A stretch of 64,000 nt of DNA from Ideonella sp. WA131b (GCA_023657425.1 JAGTJW010000001.1:496001-560000), one strand, 5' to 3'; positions 10,506 to 19,625 are shown, counted from the stretch's first letter. Notes: generated by a model from the sequence alone, not told the origin. Made by a program: numbers and translations.

Positions 10506-11279
10506 TCAGAACCGGCTGAAGTCGGGTTTGCGCTTTTGCAGGAAGGCCTGGAAGGCCTCCATCGCCTCGGGGCTGCGCAGGCGGCGGCCGAAGATCTCGC
10601 CTTCGGTGCGGATGGTCTGCAGGAGACGTTCGCGCTCGGGCGCGCGCATCAGCTGCTTGGCCTCGCGCACGGCGCCCGGCGGCAGCGCGTTGAAGCGCTC
10701 GGCCACGCGGCGGGCATGCGCCACCACCTCGGCGGCCGGCAGCACGGCGCTGGCAATGCCGCAGTCCACCGCCTGCTCGGGCGTGAAGGGGTCGCCCAGC
10801 AGCAGCTTCTCGGCCGCCCGGCGGTGGCCCATCAGCTGTGGCACCACCAGGCTGCTGGCGTACTCGGGCACCAGGCCGAGGGCCACGAAGGGCATCGCCA
10901 GGCGGGCCTCGTCGGAGACATAGACGAAGTCGCAGTGCAGCAGCATCGTCGTGCCGATGCCGATGGCCGCGCCGGTGACCGCCGCCACCACGGGCTTGTC
11001 GCAGTCGAGCAGCGCGCGCATGAAGCGGAACACCGGCGAGTCCATCGAATCGCTGCCCTGGCCCGGCGGGCGGGTGAGGAAGTCCTCGACGTCGTTGCCG
11101 CTGGTGAAGATGCCGGGCTGGCCGGTGATGAGCACCGCGCGCACGGCCCCGTCCTCGCGCGCCGCGTTCAGCGCCTCGGCCATGGCCTGGTACATGGCCA
11201 CGGTGAGCGCGTTCTTCTTCTCGGGGCGCGCGATCTCGATGGTGGCCACGCCGTTGATGGTGGCGGTTTTGATGCTCAT
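10506..11279 (-). CDS. Enoyl-CoA hydratase/isomerase family protein
   Basis: 257-aa crotonase-fold enzyme, hydrating trans-2-enoyl-CoA in beta-oxidation. Typical segments are IARPEKKNALTVAMY, the oxyanion-hole region TSGNDVEDFL, the glycine-rich AAVTGAAIGIGTTML and the catalytic-acid segment GLVPEYASSLVVP (about residue 130). It lies 27 bp downstream of the thiolase in the same leftward set. The FadB-like protein already has a hydratase domain, so this one may have a different chain-length or double-bond preference; that is inference. Confidence 0.92.
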   Translation of the reverse strand: MSIKTATINGVATIEIARPEKKNALTVAMYQAMAEALNAAREDGAVRAVLITGQPGIFTSGNDVEDFLTRPPGQGSDSMDSPVFRFMRALLDCDKPVVAAVTGAAIGIGTTMLLHCDFVYVSDEARLAMPFVALGLVPEYASSLVVPQLMGHRRAAEKLLLGDPFTPEQAVDCGIASAVLPAAEVVAHARRVAERFNALPPGAVREAKQLMRAPERERLLQTIRTEGEIFGRRLRSPEAMEAFQAFLQKRKPDFSRF

Positions 11280-11306
11280 GGCGTCTCCTTGGTTTTGGCC
11301 GAGCGC

Positions 11307-12506
11307 CTAGACACGTTCCAGGATGCCGGCCGCGCCCTGGCCCATGCCCACGCACATGGTCACCATGCCGTACCTCAGCTGGCGGCGCTGCAGCGCATGC
11401 ACCACCGTGGCGGCGCGGATGGCGCCCGTGGCGCCCAGCGGATGGCCCAAAGCAATGGCGCCACCCATGGGGTTGACCTTGGCCGGGTCGAGCCCGCAGG
11501 TGCGGATGACGGCCAGGGCCTGCGCGGCGAAGGCCTCGTTGAGTTCGATCCAGTCGAGATCGGCCTGGCTGATGCCGCCGGCCTTGAGCGCGGCCGGGAT
11601 GGCCTCGATCGGGCCGATGCCCATGATCTCGGGCGCCACGCCGCGCGCCGCGAAACTGACGAAGCGCGCCAGCGGCTTGAGGTCGAACTGCATGCAGGCG
11701 CGCTCGCTGGCCAGGATCAGCGCGCCGGCGCCGTCGCTGGTCTGGCTGCTGTTGCCGGCCGTCACGCTGCCCTTGGCGGCGAAGACGGGCTTGAGCCTGC
11801 CCAGCCCTTCGAGGCTGGTGTCGGGGCGGGCGCCTTCGTCGAGCTTCACCGTGCGCGTGCTCACGCTTACCTCGCCGGTGGCCAGGTTGGGCAGGCGCGA
11901 GATCACGTCAATCGGCGCGGTCTCGCCCGCAAATTCGCCCGCGGCCTGGGCCGCCAGCGCCTTCTGGTGCGAGGCCAGCGCGAAGGCGTCCTGGTCTTCG
12001 CGGCTCACCTGCCACTGCGCCGCCACCTTCTCGGCCGTGAGGCCCATGCCGTAGGCGATGCCGACGTTCTCGTCCTTGGCAAACACCTCGGGGTTGAAGC
12101 TGGGCTTGTTGCCGCCCATGGGCACCATGCTCATGCTCTCGGCACCGCCGGCGATCATCACCTCGGCCTCGCCGACGCGGATGCGGTCAGCCGCCATCTG
12201 CAGCGCCGTCAGGCCGCTGGCGCAGAAGCGGTTGACGGTGACGCCGCCCACGCTGTGCGGCAGCCCGGCCAGCACCATGGCCACGCGGGCCATGTTCATG
12301 CCCTGCTCGCCCTCGGGGAAGCTGCAGCCGATGATGGCGTCTTCAATCGCCTTGGGGTCCAGCGAGGGCACCTGGGCCAGCGCGCTCTTCACGGCCGCGA
12401 CCAGCAGGTCGTCGGGCCGCATGGTGCGGAACACGCCGCGAGGCGCCTTGCCGATGGGCGTGCGGCTGGCGGCGACGATGTAGGCGTCCTGGATCTGCTT
12501 GCTCAT
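11307..12506 (-). CDS. Acetyl-CoA C-acyltransferase (thiolase)
   Basis: 399-aa thiolase that cleaves 3-ketoacyl-CoA to acetyl-CoA and a shortened acyl-CoA. The first catalytic cysteine is in NRFCASGLTA (about residue 90), the histidine motif is GGAIALGHPLGATGA and the second cysteine is CVGMGQGAAG near the C-terminus. The ATG at 12506 follows the FadB-like stop by 20 bp, so the two subunit activities of the trifunctional complex are made together. Length and motif order are normal. Confidence 0.95.
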   Translation of the reverse strand: MSKQIQDAYIVAASRTPIGKAPRGVFRTMRPDDLLVAAVKSALAQVPSLDPKAIEDAIIGCSFPEGEQGMNMARVAMVLAGLPHSVGGVTVNRFCASGLTALQMAADRIRVGEAEVMIAGGAESMSMVPMGGNKPSFNPEVFAKDENVGIAYGMGLTAEKVAAQWQVSREDQDAFALASHQKALAAQAAGEFAGETAPIDVISRLPNLATGEVSVSTRTVKLDEGARPDTSLEGLGRLKPVFAAKGSVTAGNSSQTSDGAGALILASERACMQFDLKPLARFVSFAARGVAPEIMGIGPIEAIPAALKAGGISQADLDWIELNEAFAAQALAVIRTCGLDPAKVNPMGGAIALGHPLGATGAIRAATVVHALQRRQLRYGMVTMCVGMGQGAAGILERV

Positions 12507-12526
12507 GTTGGTGTCGTCCTCGACGC

Positions 12527-14950
12527 TCAGTTCCTGACGGGCTTGCCAGTCTGCAGCATGCCCATGATCCGCTCTTGCGTCTTGGGGTGGTCCAGCAGCG
12601 CGCAGAAGCGGTCGCGCTCCAGCGTGTGCAGGTACTCCTCGGTGACGAGGCTGCCGCCGTCGACGTCGCCGCCACACACCACTTCGGCGATCAGCGTCGC
12701 GAGGTGGAAATCGTGCGCGCTCACGAATCCGCCGTCGCGCATGTTCGCCAACTGGCCCTTGATCGTGGCGATGGCGTTGCGGCCGGCCACCGGGAAGGGC
12801 GCGCGCACCGGCGGGCGGTACCCGCTGGCGGCCATCGCCCTGACCTGCGCCGCGGCCACGAACAGCAGCTCGTCCTTGTGCGGCACGACGATGTCGCCGT
12901 CGATCAGGTAGCCGAGCTTGCGGTTCTCGAGTGCGCTCGTGCCCACCTTGGCCATGGCGGCGCTGGTGAAGCCGTCGATCAGGAACTTCTGGATGTCGGC
13001 ATTGGCATTGCCCGCCGCCGCCATCTCGGCGGCGCGGCGTGCCACGTAGGCCAGGCCGCCACCCGCCGGCACGAGGCCCACGCCGACCTCGACGAAGCCC
13101 ATGTAGCTCTCCATCGCGGCCACGCGCCGGGCGCAGTGGATGGCGACCTCGTTGCCACCGCCCAAGGCGATGCCGCGCAGGGCGGCCACCACCGGCACGT
13201 GGGCATAGCGCAGGCGCAGCAGCGCATCCTGCAGCTTCTTCACCTCGGGCTTGATGCCCTTGCTGCCGTGCTTCATGAACACCGGCATCAGGGCCTCGAG
13301 GTTGGCCCCCGCCGAGAACACGTCGTCCGGCGACCAGATCACGACACCCGTGTACGACTGCTCGGCCAGCTCGACGGCCTTGAGCAGGCCCTCGACAACC
13401 GCCGGGCTGATGAGGTGCAGCTTGCAGGTGATGCTGGCGATGAGGACTTCACCGTCCAGCGTCCATAGGCGCACGTCGTCGTTCTTCCAGACCTCGGTAC
13501 CGGCCTTCAGCGGCTCCACGGCGCCCGAGCCCAGCACGTTCTCGCGGAAGTGCTGGCGCGCGTAGACGGGCAGCTCAGGCTGCGGCACGTAGGCCTTGGC
13601 GGCCGGGCTCCACGAGCCCGCGGGCGTGTGCACACCCTTCTCGGCCACCGGGCCGTCGAACACCCAGGCGGGCAGCGGCGCGCTCGACAGCGCCTTGCCG
13701 GCATCGATGTCGGCCTGCACCCACTCGGCCACCTGCTTCCAGCCGGCGGCCTGCCACAGCTCGAAAGGGCCCTGCTTGCTGCCGAAGCCCCAGCGCATGG
13801 CGAAGTCGACATCACGCGCCGTCTCGGCGATGCTCTCCAGGTGCACGGCGGCGTAATGGAAAGCGTCGCGGAGGATGGCCCAGAGGAACTTCGCCTGCGG
13901 GTTGCTGCTCTCGCGCAGCAGCGTCAGGCGCTCGGCGGGCGGCTTCTTGAGGATGCGGTCCACCAGCGGATCGGCCTTGCCGCCCGCGGCGACGTAGTCG
14001 CCGGTGGCGGGATCCAGGCGCCGGATGTCCTTGCCCACCTTTTTGTAGAAGCCCGCACCGGCCTTCTGGCCCAGCGCACCCTTCTCGATCAGGCCCTTGA
14101 GCACCGCCGGCGTGGCGAAGCTCGGGTAGAACGGGTCGTCCTGCAGGTTGTCCTGCAGCGTCTTGATGACGTGCGCCATGGTGTCCAGGCCCACGACATC
14201 GGCCGTGCGGAAGGTGCCGCTCGAGGCGCGGCCCAGCTTCTTGCCGGTGAGGTCGTCGACGACGTCGTAGCCCAGGCCGTAGGTCTCGGCCTCCTTCATC
14301 GTGGCCAGCATGCCGGCGATGCCCACGCGGTTGGCGATGAAGTTGGGGCTGTCCTTGGCGCGCACCACGCTCTTGCCCAGCGTCGTCGTCGCGAAGGCCT
14401 CGAGCTGGTCCAGCACCGCGGGCTCGGTGGCCGGCGTGTCGATCAGCTCCACCAGCGCCATGTAGCGCGGCGGGTTGAAGAAGTGGATGCCGCAGAAACG
14501 CGGGCGGATGGACTCGGGCAGCACGGCGCTCAGCTTGGTGATGCTCAGGCCCGAGGTGTTGCTGGCCAGCAGCGCGTGCGGGGCCACGAAGGGCGCGATC
14601 TTCGTGTAGAGATCGAGCTTCCAGTCCATGCGCTCGGCGATGGCCTCGATGACGAGGTCGCAGTCGGCGAGCAGCGCCAGGTGCTCCTCGTAGTTGGCGG
14701 GCTCGATCAGCGCGGCCTCGTCGGCCACGCCCAGCGGGGCCGGCTTGATCTTCTTGAGGTTCTCGATGGCCTTCTGCGCGATGCCGCTCTTCGAGAGCTT
14801 GGAAGGCGGGGACCCTGCCCCGTCCTGGTCTTTCGCGGGCAGGTCGAACAGCACCACCGGCACGCGGCAGTTCACGAGGTGGGCGGCGATCTGCGCGCCC
14901 ATCACGCCAGCGCCGAGAACGGCCACCTTGCGCACGGGGAATCGGTTCAT
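12527..14950 (-). CDS. 3-hydroxyacyl-CoA dehydrogenase/enoyl-CoA hydratase (FadB/FadJ-like)
   Basis: 807-aa bifunctional beta-oxidation enzyme with the dehydrogenase first and the hydratase last, the common betaproteobacterial order. The NAD site VLGAGVMGAQIA is at residues 11-22, followed by SNTSGLSITKLS, the GIHFFNPPRYMALVELI motif and KDSPNFIANRVG. A crotonase fold occupies about residues 490-740, with ALRGIALGGGNEVA. Residues 41-55 (DQDGAGSPPSKLSKS) interrupt a normally compact loop after LFDLPAK and look inserted. It is followed by thiolase and preceded by the DUF2147 protein and acyl-CoA dehydrogenase. Confidence 0.94.
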   Translation of the reverse strand: MNRFPVRKVAVLGAGVMGAQIAAHLVNCRVPVVLFDLPAKDQDGAGSPPSKLSKSGIAQKAIENLKKIKPAPLGVADEAALIEPANYEEHLALLADCDLVIEAIAERMDWKLDLYTKIAPFVAPHALLASNTSGLSITKLSAVLPESIRPRFCGIHFFNPPRYMALVELIDTPATEPAVLDQLEAFATTTLGKSVVRAKDSPNFIANRVGIAGMLATMKEAETYGLGYDVVDDLTGKKLGRASSGTFRTADVVGLDTMAHVIKTLQDNLQDDPFYPSFATPAVLKGLIEKGALGQKAGAGFYKKVGKDIRRLDPATGDYVAAGGKADPLVDRILKKPPAERLTLLRESSNPQAKFLWAILRDAFHYAAVHLESIAETARDVDFAMRWGFGSKQGPFELWQAAGWKQVAEWVQADIDAGKALSSAPLPAWVFDGPVAEKGVHTPAGSWSPAAKAYVPQPELPVYARQHFRENVLGSGAVEPLKAGTEVWKNDDVRLWTLDGEVLIASITCKLHLISPAVVEGLLKAVELAEQSYTGVVIWSPDDVFSAGANLEALMPVFMKHGSKGIKPEVKKLQDALLRLRYAHVPVVAALRGIALGGGNEVAIHCARRVAAMESYMGFVEVGVGLVPAGGGLAYVARRAAEMAAAGNANADIQKFLIDGFTSAAMAKVGTSALENRKLGYLIDGDIVVPHKDELLFVAAAQVRAMAASGYRPPVRAPFPVAGRNAIATIKGQLANMRDGGFVSAHDFHLATLIAEVVCGGDVDGGSLVTEEYLHTLERDRFCALLDHPKTQERIMGMLQTGKPVRN

Positions 14951-14962
14951 CTGTGGCCTTCC

Positions 14963-15415
14963 TTACTCGATGCGGATCCAGGTCTGCGTGCGGCCGAGCA
15001 TGGGCATGCCGACGTAGCCGCGCACGTCGAGCTTCTTGCCGCCGTCGGCGGGCGTCATGCGCACCTTGTAGACCTTGCCCTCGGCGGCGTCGAGGATGGT
15101 GCCGCCGTCCCAGTGCTCGTGGCCGTCGGTCTTGCGCACACCGCGCAGGATCTCCATGCCGACGATGGGCTTGCCCTTGCGGTCGTCGCTGCACTTGTCG
15201 CAGACGGCATCGGGCTTGGCGTCGGGTGCCAGCAGCTTCTCGATGCGGCCGCTGAGCACGCCGCCCGACTCGGTGATGCGGATCTGCGCGCGTTCGGTCT
15301 TGGTCTTGTCGTCGATGGTCTTCCAGACGCCGACCGGGGTGCCCACGGTCGTGGCCTGGGCCAGGACGGCACCGGCAAACAGCGTCAGGGCGGCGGCGGC
15401 AACAAAGGTCTTCAT
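14963..15415 (-). CDS. DUF2147 domain-containing secreted protein
   Basis: 150-aa protein with a signal peptide (residues 1-19, cleavage AVLA-Q) and a DUF2147 domain: GVWKTIDDKT, GRIEKLL, then KPIVGMEILRGV, GGTILDAAEGKVYKV and a terminal LGRTQTWIRIE. The CDKC pair near residue 75 may form a disulfide. DUF2147 proteins are lipocalin-like periplasmic proteins of unknown role, often found beside beta-oxidation genes in Burkholderiales. It lies 43 bp after the acyl-CoA dehydrogenase and 12 bp before the FadB-like gene, so it is cotranscribed. Confidence 0.9.
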   Translation of the reverse strand: MKTFVAAAALTLFAGAVLAQATTVGTPVGVWKTIDDKTKTERAQIRITESGGVLSGRIEKLLAPDAKPDAVCDKCSDDRKGKPIVGMEILRGVRKTDGHEHWDGGTILDAAEGKVYKVRMTPADGGKKLDVRGYVGMPMLGRTQTWIRIE

Positions 15416-15458
15416 GGCTGGTCTCCGTATGGGGTGCTGGGGGGAGTGGGAAGGGAAC

Positions 15459-17261
15459 TCAGAACAGCGCCTCGTCCATGGCCAGCAGCGGCGCCACGCC
15501 GGTGCGGGCGCTGCGGATGAGGCCGGCGGTCTCGGGCAACAGCTTGGCGAAGTAGAAGCGCGCGGTGTGCAGCTTCGCGGCGTAGAACGGGTCGCACGAC
15601 TCGCCCAGTTCCTTCTTCTTGTCGAGCGCAATCTTCGCCATGCGCGCGAAGAAGTATGCAAAAACCAGATGACCACACACGCGCAGGTAGTCCACCGCCG
15701 CGCCGCCCACCTCGTCGGCATTGCCGAAGGCCTTCATGCCGAGCTCGGTGGTGAGCTTGGTGAGCTTGTCGCCCAGGTCGGCCAGCGGGTTCACGAATTC
15801 CTGCAGGTCCTCGCGCACGCCTTCCTCCTCGACGAAGGCCTGCACCAATGCGCCGAACTTCTTCAGCTTCCTGCCATTGTCGGCCAGCACCTTGCGGCCC
15901 AGCAGATCGAGGCTCTGGATGGTGTTGGTGCCCTCGTAGATCATGTTGATGCGCGAGTCGCGCACGAACTGCTCCATGCCCCATTCCTTGACGTAGCCGT
16001 GACCACCAAACACCTGCATGCAGTGCGAGGTGGCGATCCAGGCGTTGTCGGTGAGGAAGGCCTTGACGATGGGGGTCATCAACGCCACGAGGTCCTCGCA
16101 GTCGCGCTTCTCGTCCTCGTCGTCGGTGACGAGCGACTTGTCGACCATCAGCGTCGTCCACATCGCCAGCGCACGGCCGCCCTCGGCGTAGGCGCGGGCG
16201 GTGAGCAGCATCTTGCGCACGTCGGGGTGCACGATGATGGGATCGGCCGGCTTGTCGGCGGCCTTGGTGCCCGACAGGCTGCGCATCTGCTGACGCTCTT
16301 TCGCATAAACCACGGCGTTCTGGTAGGCCACCTCGGTGAGGCCCAGGCCCTGCGTGCCCACGCCGATGCGGGCCACGTTCATCATCACGAACATGGCCGC
16401 CAGGCCCTTGTTGGGCTCGCCCACCAGCCAGCCCTGCGCGCCTTCCATCGTGATCTGGCAGGTGGCGCTGCCGTTGATGCCCATCTTGTGTTCAAGGCCC
16501 GTGCAGAAGATGCCGTTGCGCGCACCCACGCCGCCGTCGGCCGTGGGCAGGACCTTGGGCACCACGAACAGGCTGATGCCCTTGCTGCCGGCCGGCGCGT
16601 CGGGCAGGCGGGCCAGCACCAGGTGCACGATGTTGGCGGCGAAGTCGTTTTCGCCGCCGCTGATGAAGATCTTGCTGCCGCTGATTCGGTAGCTGCCGTC
16701 GGCCTGCGGTTCGGCCTTGCTGCGAAGCAGGCCGAGGTCGGTGCCGCAGTGCGGCTCGGTCAGGCACATGGTGCCGATCCACTCGCCGCTCACCAGCTTG
16801 GGCAGGTAGAGCTGCTTCTGCTCGGGCGAGCCGTGCGCGTGCAGGCACTCGTAGGCACCCCGCGCCAGGCCGGGGTACATGGTCCAGGCCTGGTTGGCGC
16901 TGTTGGCCATCTCATAGAAACTCTGGTTCACCACGTGCGGCAGGCCCTGGCCGCCGAAGGCGGGGTCGGAAGACAAGGCGGGCCAGCCGCCCTCCACGTA
17001 CCTGGCGTAGGCCTCCTTGAAGCCCTTGGGCGTGCTCACCGCGTGTGTCGTGCGGTCAAGCGTGCAGCCTTCCTGGTCGCCCTTCAGGTTGAGCGGCGCC
17101 AGCACCTCGGCGCAGAACCTGCCGCCCTCCTTCAACACGGCGTTGATGGTGTCGGGGTCAATCTCGGCGTGCGCCGGGTAGGCCTTGAGTTCCTCGGTCA
17201 CCTTGAGCAGTTCGTGCAGCACGAACTGCAGGTCGCGCAGCGGCGGGGTGTACTGGGGCAT
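15459..17261 (-). CDS. Acyl-CoA dehydrogenase (long form with extra C-terminal domain)
   Basis: 600-aa FAD enzyme that catalyses the first oxidation of acyl-CoA. It shows the N-terminal helical segment of the betaproteobacterial FadE-like type, MCLTEPHCGTDLGLLRSKA and SGSKIFISGGEND of the middle domain, and the C-terminal flavin region QVFGGHGYVKEWGMEQFVRDSRI with IYEGTNTIQSLDL. Beyond about residue 470 is the extra helical C-terminal domain found in the 590-600-aa subfamily. It is first in the leftward beta-oxidation run and 52 bp downstream of the TetR gene, which probably shares its promoter. Confidence 0.95.
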   Translation of the reverse strand: MPQYTPPLRDLQFVLHELLKVTEELKAYPAHAEIDPDTINAVLKEGGRFCAEVLAPLNLKGDQEGCTLDRTTHAVSTPKGFKEAYARYVEGGWPALSSDPAFGGQGLPHVVNQSFYEMANSANQAWTMYPGLARGAYECLHAHGSPEQKQLYLPKLVSGEWIGTMCLTEPHCGTDLGLLRSKAEPQADGSYRISGSKIFISGGENDFAANIVHLVLARLPDAPAGSKGISLFVVPKVLPTADGGVGARNGIFCTGLEHKMGINGSATCQITMEGAQGWLVGEPNKGLAAMFVMMNVARIGVGTQGLGLTEVAYQNAVVYAKERQQMRSLSGTKAADKPADPIIVHPDVRKMLLTARAYAEGGRALAMWTTLMVDKSLVTDDEDEKRDCEDLVALMTPIVKAFLTDNAWIATSHCMQVFGGHGYVKEWGMEQFVRDSRINMIYEGTNTIQSLDLLGRKVLADNGRKLKKFGALVQAFVEEEGVREDLQEFVNPLADLGDKLTKLTTELGMKAFGNADEVGGAAVDYLRVCGHLVFAYFFARMAKIALDKKKELGESCDPFYAAKLHTARFYFAKLLPETAGLIRSARTGVAPLLAMDEALF

Positions 17262-17313
17262 GGTGTGACTCCTGGGGACGGATAGGAACTGGGGACTCGG
17301 CTGCCGGGGCGCG

Positions 17314-17949
17314 TCAGCCGTGGGCGCGGCGCGCGAGGGCGGCCGGGTTGGTATCGGCAGCGCGCACCGCGTAGTTCAGCAAGGTGCGCTCGAAGCCGCG
17401 GCGCGCGCGGTCCAGCGCGCCGGGACGGCGCAGGAAGCGGGCGTCGTGGTGCAGCACGAGGATCAGGCCGTGCAGCTCGAACAACATCTGTTCCACGTCG
17501 GTGTCGGGATGCAGGTGACCTTCGCTCACGGCCAGGCGGATGGCCTTCTCCATCGCCTTGTGCCATGCACGCACCATGCCGGCCAGCGCGTCGCGCACGG
17601 GGCCCGGGCGGTCGTCGAACTCCACGGCGCCGCTGATGTAGATGCAGCCGGAGTCGATTTCGACGCTGACGCGCTTGACCCAGTTCTCGAACATGGCCGA
17701 TAGACGCGGTAAGCCGCGCGGCTGCTGGATGGCTGGGAAAAAGACCTCTTCCTCGAAGCGGTGGTGGTACTCGCGTATGACGCTGATCTGCAGCTCCTCG
17801 CGCGAGCCGAAGTGTGCGAAGACACCGCTCTTGCTCATCTGCGTGACCTCGGCCAGTGCGCCGATGGACAGGCCCTCCAGCCCCATGTGCGAGGCCAGGC
17901 CCAGGGCGGCCTCGAGAATGGCGGCGCGCGTCTGCTGGCCCTTGTGCAT
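17314..17949 (-). CDS. TetR/AcrR family regulator of the beta-oxidation cluster
   Basis: 211-aa regulator; the ATG at 17949 gives MHKGQQTRAAILEAAL, a standard TetR N-terminus. The DNA-binding helices lie at about residues 27-52 (LSIGALAEVTQMSKSGVFAHFGSREEL); the remainder is the ligand-binding domain. It heads the leftward operon encoding acyl-CoA dehydrogenase and the other fatty-acid enzymes, so an acyl-CoA-responsive repressor of that operon is the likely role. An imperfect palindrome 108 bp upstream is the candidate operator. A long open frame upstream of the chosen start is not supported as coding. Confidence 0.9.
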   Translation of the reverse strand: MHKGQQTRAAILEAALGLASHMGLEGLSIGALAEVTQMSKSGVFAHFGSREELQISVIREYHHRFEEEVFFPAIQQPRGLPRLSAMFENWVKRVSVEIDSGCIYISGAVEFDDRPGPVRDALAGMVRAWHKAMEKAIRLAVSEGHLHPDTDVEQMLFELHGLILVLHHDARFLRRPGALDRARRGFERTLLNYAVRAADTNPAALARRAHG

Positions 17950-18056
17950 CGCACGGGCCGTGGCGCGCGGCGTGCCGCGGCCCGCGTCGGTGATGCCTTC
18001 GGCGGCGGTGTCGGCGGTGCGGAACTCGATGGGCGTCACGGCGCGGCCTGAAAATC

Positions 18057-18068
18057 GAACGACCGTTC
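18057..18068. promoter_or_regulatory. Candidate TetR operator
   Basis: GAACGACCGTTC is an inverted repeat (GAACGA/CCGTTC, five of six positions matching), in an AT-richer stretch upstream of the TetR start. The half-site resembles operators of TetR-type fatty-acid regulators, which often contain ACG..CGT arms. It would let the regulator control itself and the operon behind it. The rest of 17950-18247 holds no gene I recognise, only a small CGGGT/ACCCG hairpin near 18170. Confidence 0.5.
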
Positions 18069-18247
18069 TATTCTGACGCCGGGTGTTGGCCCTCGGGCAC
18101 GCGCAGCAGCGACTTTTTTGGGGTCCGCTCCCTAACGGGCCGGTCCCGCGGCCTGCCGAGCGACCAGCAACCGGGTGTTTACCCGTGTATCGGGGCCTGA
18201 TCTGGCGTGGCTTGAAGGCGTCATCGCCGTTCATGTACCCTTGATGC

Positions 18248-18805
18248 ATGGAAGTGCTGCAGCTGGACGTTTCGGGCCGGCCCCAGGCGTGGATCAGCGC
18301 CCGCGAGGCTGCGGTGCTGTACGCCAGCAACGCCGTCGCCTGGACGCTGGGCGACACCTTCCAGGTGCTGCGCGGCGGCACGCAGCGCAGCACCGGGCTG
18401 CAAAGCCGCATCGAGTTGCACCCGATCGTGGCCGTGCGCGGCGCCGTGCCCAGCCGGGCCTGGCGCACCACACCGGCGATCACCAACCCCAAGCTCTTTG
18501 CACGCGACCGCCAGGTCTGCGCCTATTGCGGCGGGCGTTTCCACGTCGACGAACTCACGCGCGAGCACATCGTGCCGGTGTCGCGCGGTGGCGAAGACAC
18601 CTGGATGAACTGCATCACCGCCTGCCGCACCTGCAACGGCCACAAGGGCAACCGCCTGCCCGAAGAAGCCCGCATGACGCTGCTGTACCTGCCCTACGTG
18701 CCCAGCCTGCACGAGGACATGATCCTGCGCGGCCGGCGCATCGTGGTCGACCAGATGGAGTTCCTGCTGGCCAGCGTGCCGCGGAGCTCACGGCTGCACG
18801 GCTGA
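18248..18805 (+). CDS. HNH endonuclease family protein
   Basis: 185-aa protein with an HNH nuclease domain in its second half. Zinc-knuckle cysteines CAYCGG (about residue 96) and CRTCN (about 130) flank the catalytic segment EHIVPVSRGGEDTWMNC. The N-terminal half (WISAREAAVLYASNAVAWTLG) matches the widespread chromosomal HNH proteins of proteobacteria whose role is unknown. It lies just outside the left boundary of the tRNA-bounded island and is probably backbone. An ATG at 18244 is out of frame; 18248 is used. Confidence 0.88.
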   Translation: MEVLQLDVSGRPQAWISAREAAVLYASNAVAWTLGDTFQVLRGGTQRSTGLQSRIELHPIVAVRGAVPSRAWRTTPAITNPKLFARDRQVCAYCGGRFHVDELTREHIVPVSRGGEDTWMNCITACRTCNGHKGNRLPEEARMTLLYLPYVPSLHEDMILRGRRIVVDQMEFLLASVPRSSRLHG

Positions 18806-18835
18806 GGCGGTGCAGGCGCCCTCTTGGCAACCCGC

Positions 18836-18872
18836 TGGTAGGCCGTGTTGGACTTGAACCAACGACCAAAGG
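18836..18872 (-). pseudogene. 3' half of a tRNA (left island boundary)
   Basis: On the minus strand this reads CCTTTGGTCG, a T-arm GTTGG-TTCAAGT-CCAAC, the acceptor strand ACGGCCT, then A and CCA. These are positions from the anticodon stem to the 3' end of a tRNA very like the complete gene at 26484-26560 but with a different T-stem. Identity stops after the anticodon-stem bases. No 5' half adjoins it. It is the displaced 3' end of a tRNA gene split by insertion. Confidence 0.8.
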
Positions 18873-19088
18873 GTCCGCTCGACGCCAGCCTGCGCCGTGG
18901 CCTCAAGCGCCCTGCCGCCATGCCCCCGTGCCTGTGGGACGCGGGCCACGACACGCTGGAACGCGCGGACAACGCCCTTGTAGCCCCGCGTGAAGACGCT
19001 TTGGTAGCGCGGCACAGAATGGTCCAGCACTTGACGGGCCAGCAACAAGCGACTCGTCAGGTCACTGGCACCATTGGCTAGCCGCGCT
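18873..19088. other. Island left edge without a recognised gene
   Basis: About 216 bp between the tRNA fragment and the DUF5681 gene. Short open frames exist on both strands, but none has a ribosome site, domain or composition that supports coding. Confidence 0.5.
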
Positions 19089-19436
19089 GTGCAGAACAGA
19101 GTGGACGGTTCAGGCGTTACGACGCAATGGGCGCATGGCCAGAGCGGGAACCCCGCTGGTCGACCCAGGGGGATCGTCGACCGGCGGAGCAAGGTGCACA
19201 AGGCGTTTGAGGGCGTTGGCGAGGAAACTGCCGGCGTCGTTGTGGCGCGTGCCCGCGATGGAGACATGCAGGCCGCGAACATCGTTCTGCAGCGCATTAG
19301 CCCCATCGTCAAGCCGCGCGGCGAGCGCGTGCAGTTCGCGCTGGATGCCTCGCGCCCGCTGACCGAGCAGAGTGCTTCGATCCTGCAAGCGCTGGCCAAT
19401 GGGCAGCTGTCGCCGGATGAGGCGCAGACCGCTTGA
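19089..19436 (+). CDS. DUF5681 domain protein (phage/mobile-element type), possibly truncated
   Basis: 115-aa protein with the DUF5681 hallmark WAHGQSGNPAGRPRG near its N-terminus, found in small proteins of prophages and islands. The start is unclear: GTG 19089 is used, and TTG 19074 or GTG 19101 are also possible. The C-terminal ILQALANGQLSPDEAQ is typical and normally continues. Here a TGA at 19434 ends it, but the same frame stays open for 34 more codons (AALEETNREIAAI) with family-like character, so the stop may be a recent nonsense change. Its function is unknown. Confidence 0.65.
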   Translation: MQNRVDGSGVTTQWAHGQSGNPAGRPRGIVDRRSKVHKAFEGVGEETAGVVVARARDGDMQAANIVLQRISPIVKPRGERVQFALDASRPLTEQSASILQALANGQLSPDEAQTA

Positions 19437-19585
19437 GGTGACCCCGCGGCACTCGAGGAAACGAATCGGGAAATCGCCGCCATCACGGGGCCACGCCGGC
19501 TCGTCGCGATGCTCTGCCAGCGCGCCCGTAGGGCCAGCTGATTGGATCAATGCCAGCCGAAAAGTCTCCGCATTTAGCAAACGTT

Positions 19586-19625
19586 TGACAGATAATTGAC
19601 GACACCTTCTGTCATGTATATGATC
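19586..19625 (+). promoter_or_regulatory. Sigma-70-like promoter with inverted repeat upstream of the GHKL module
   Basis: TTGACG (19597-19602) and TATGAT (19620-19625) are 17 bp apart, a good -35/-10 pair in an AT-rich stretch. A second TTGACA lies at 19586. The inverted repeat GACAGA (19588-19593) and TCTGTC (19609-19614) spans the -35 region and could bind a repressor. The first gene starts at 19664 with AGGAG about nine bases upstream. Confidence 0.6.
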
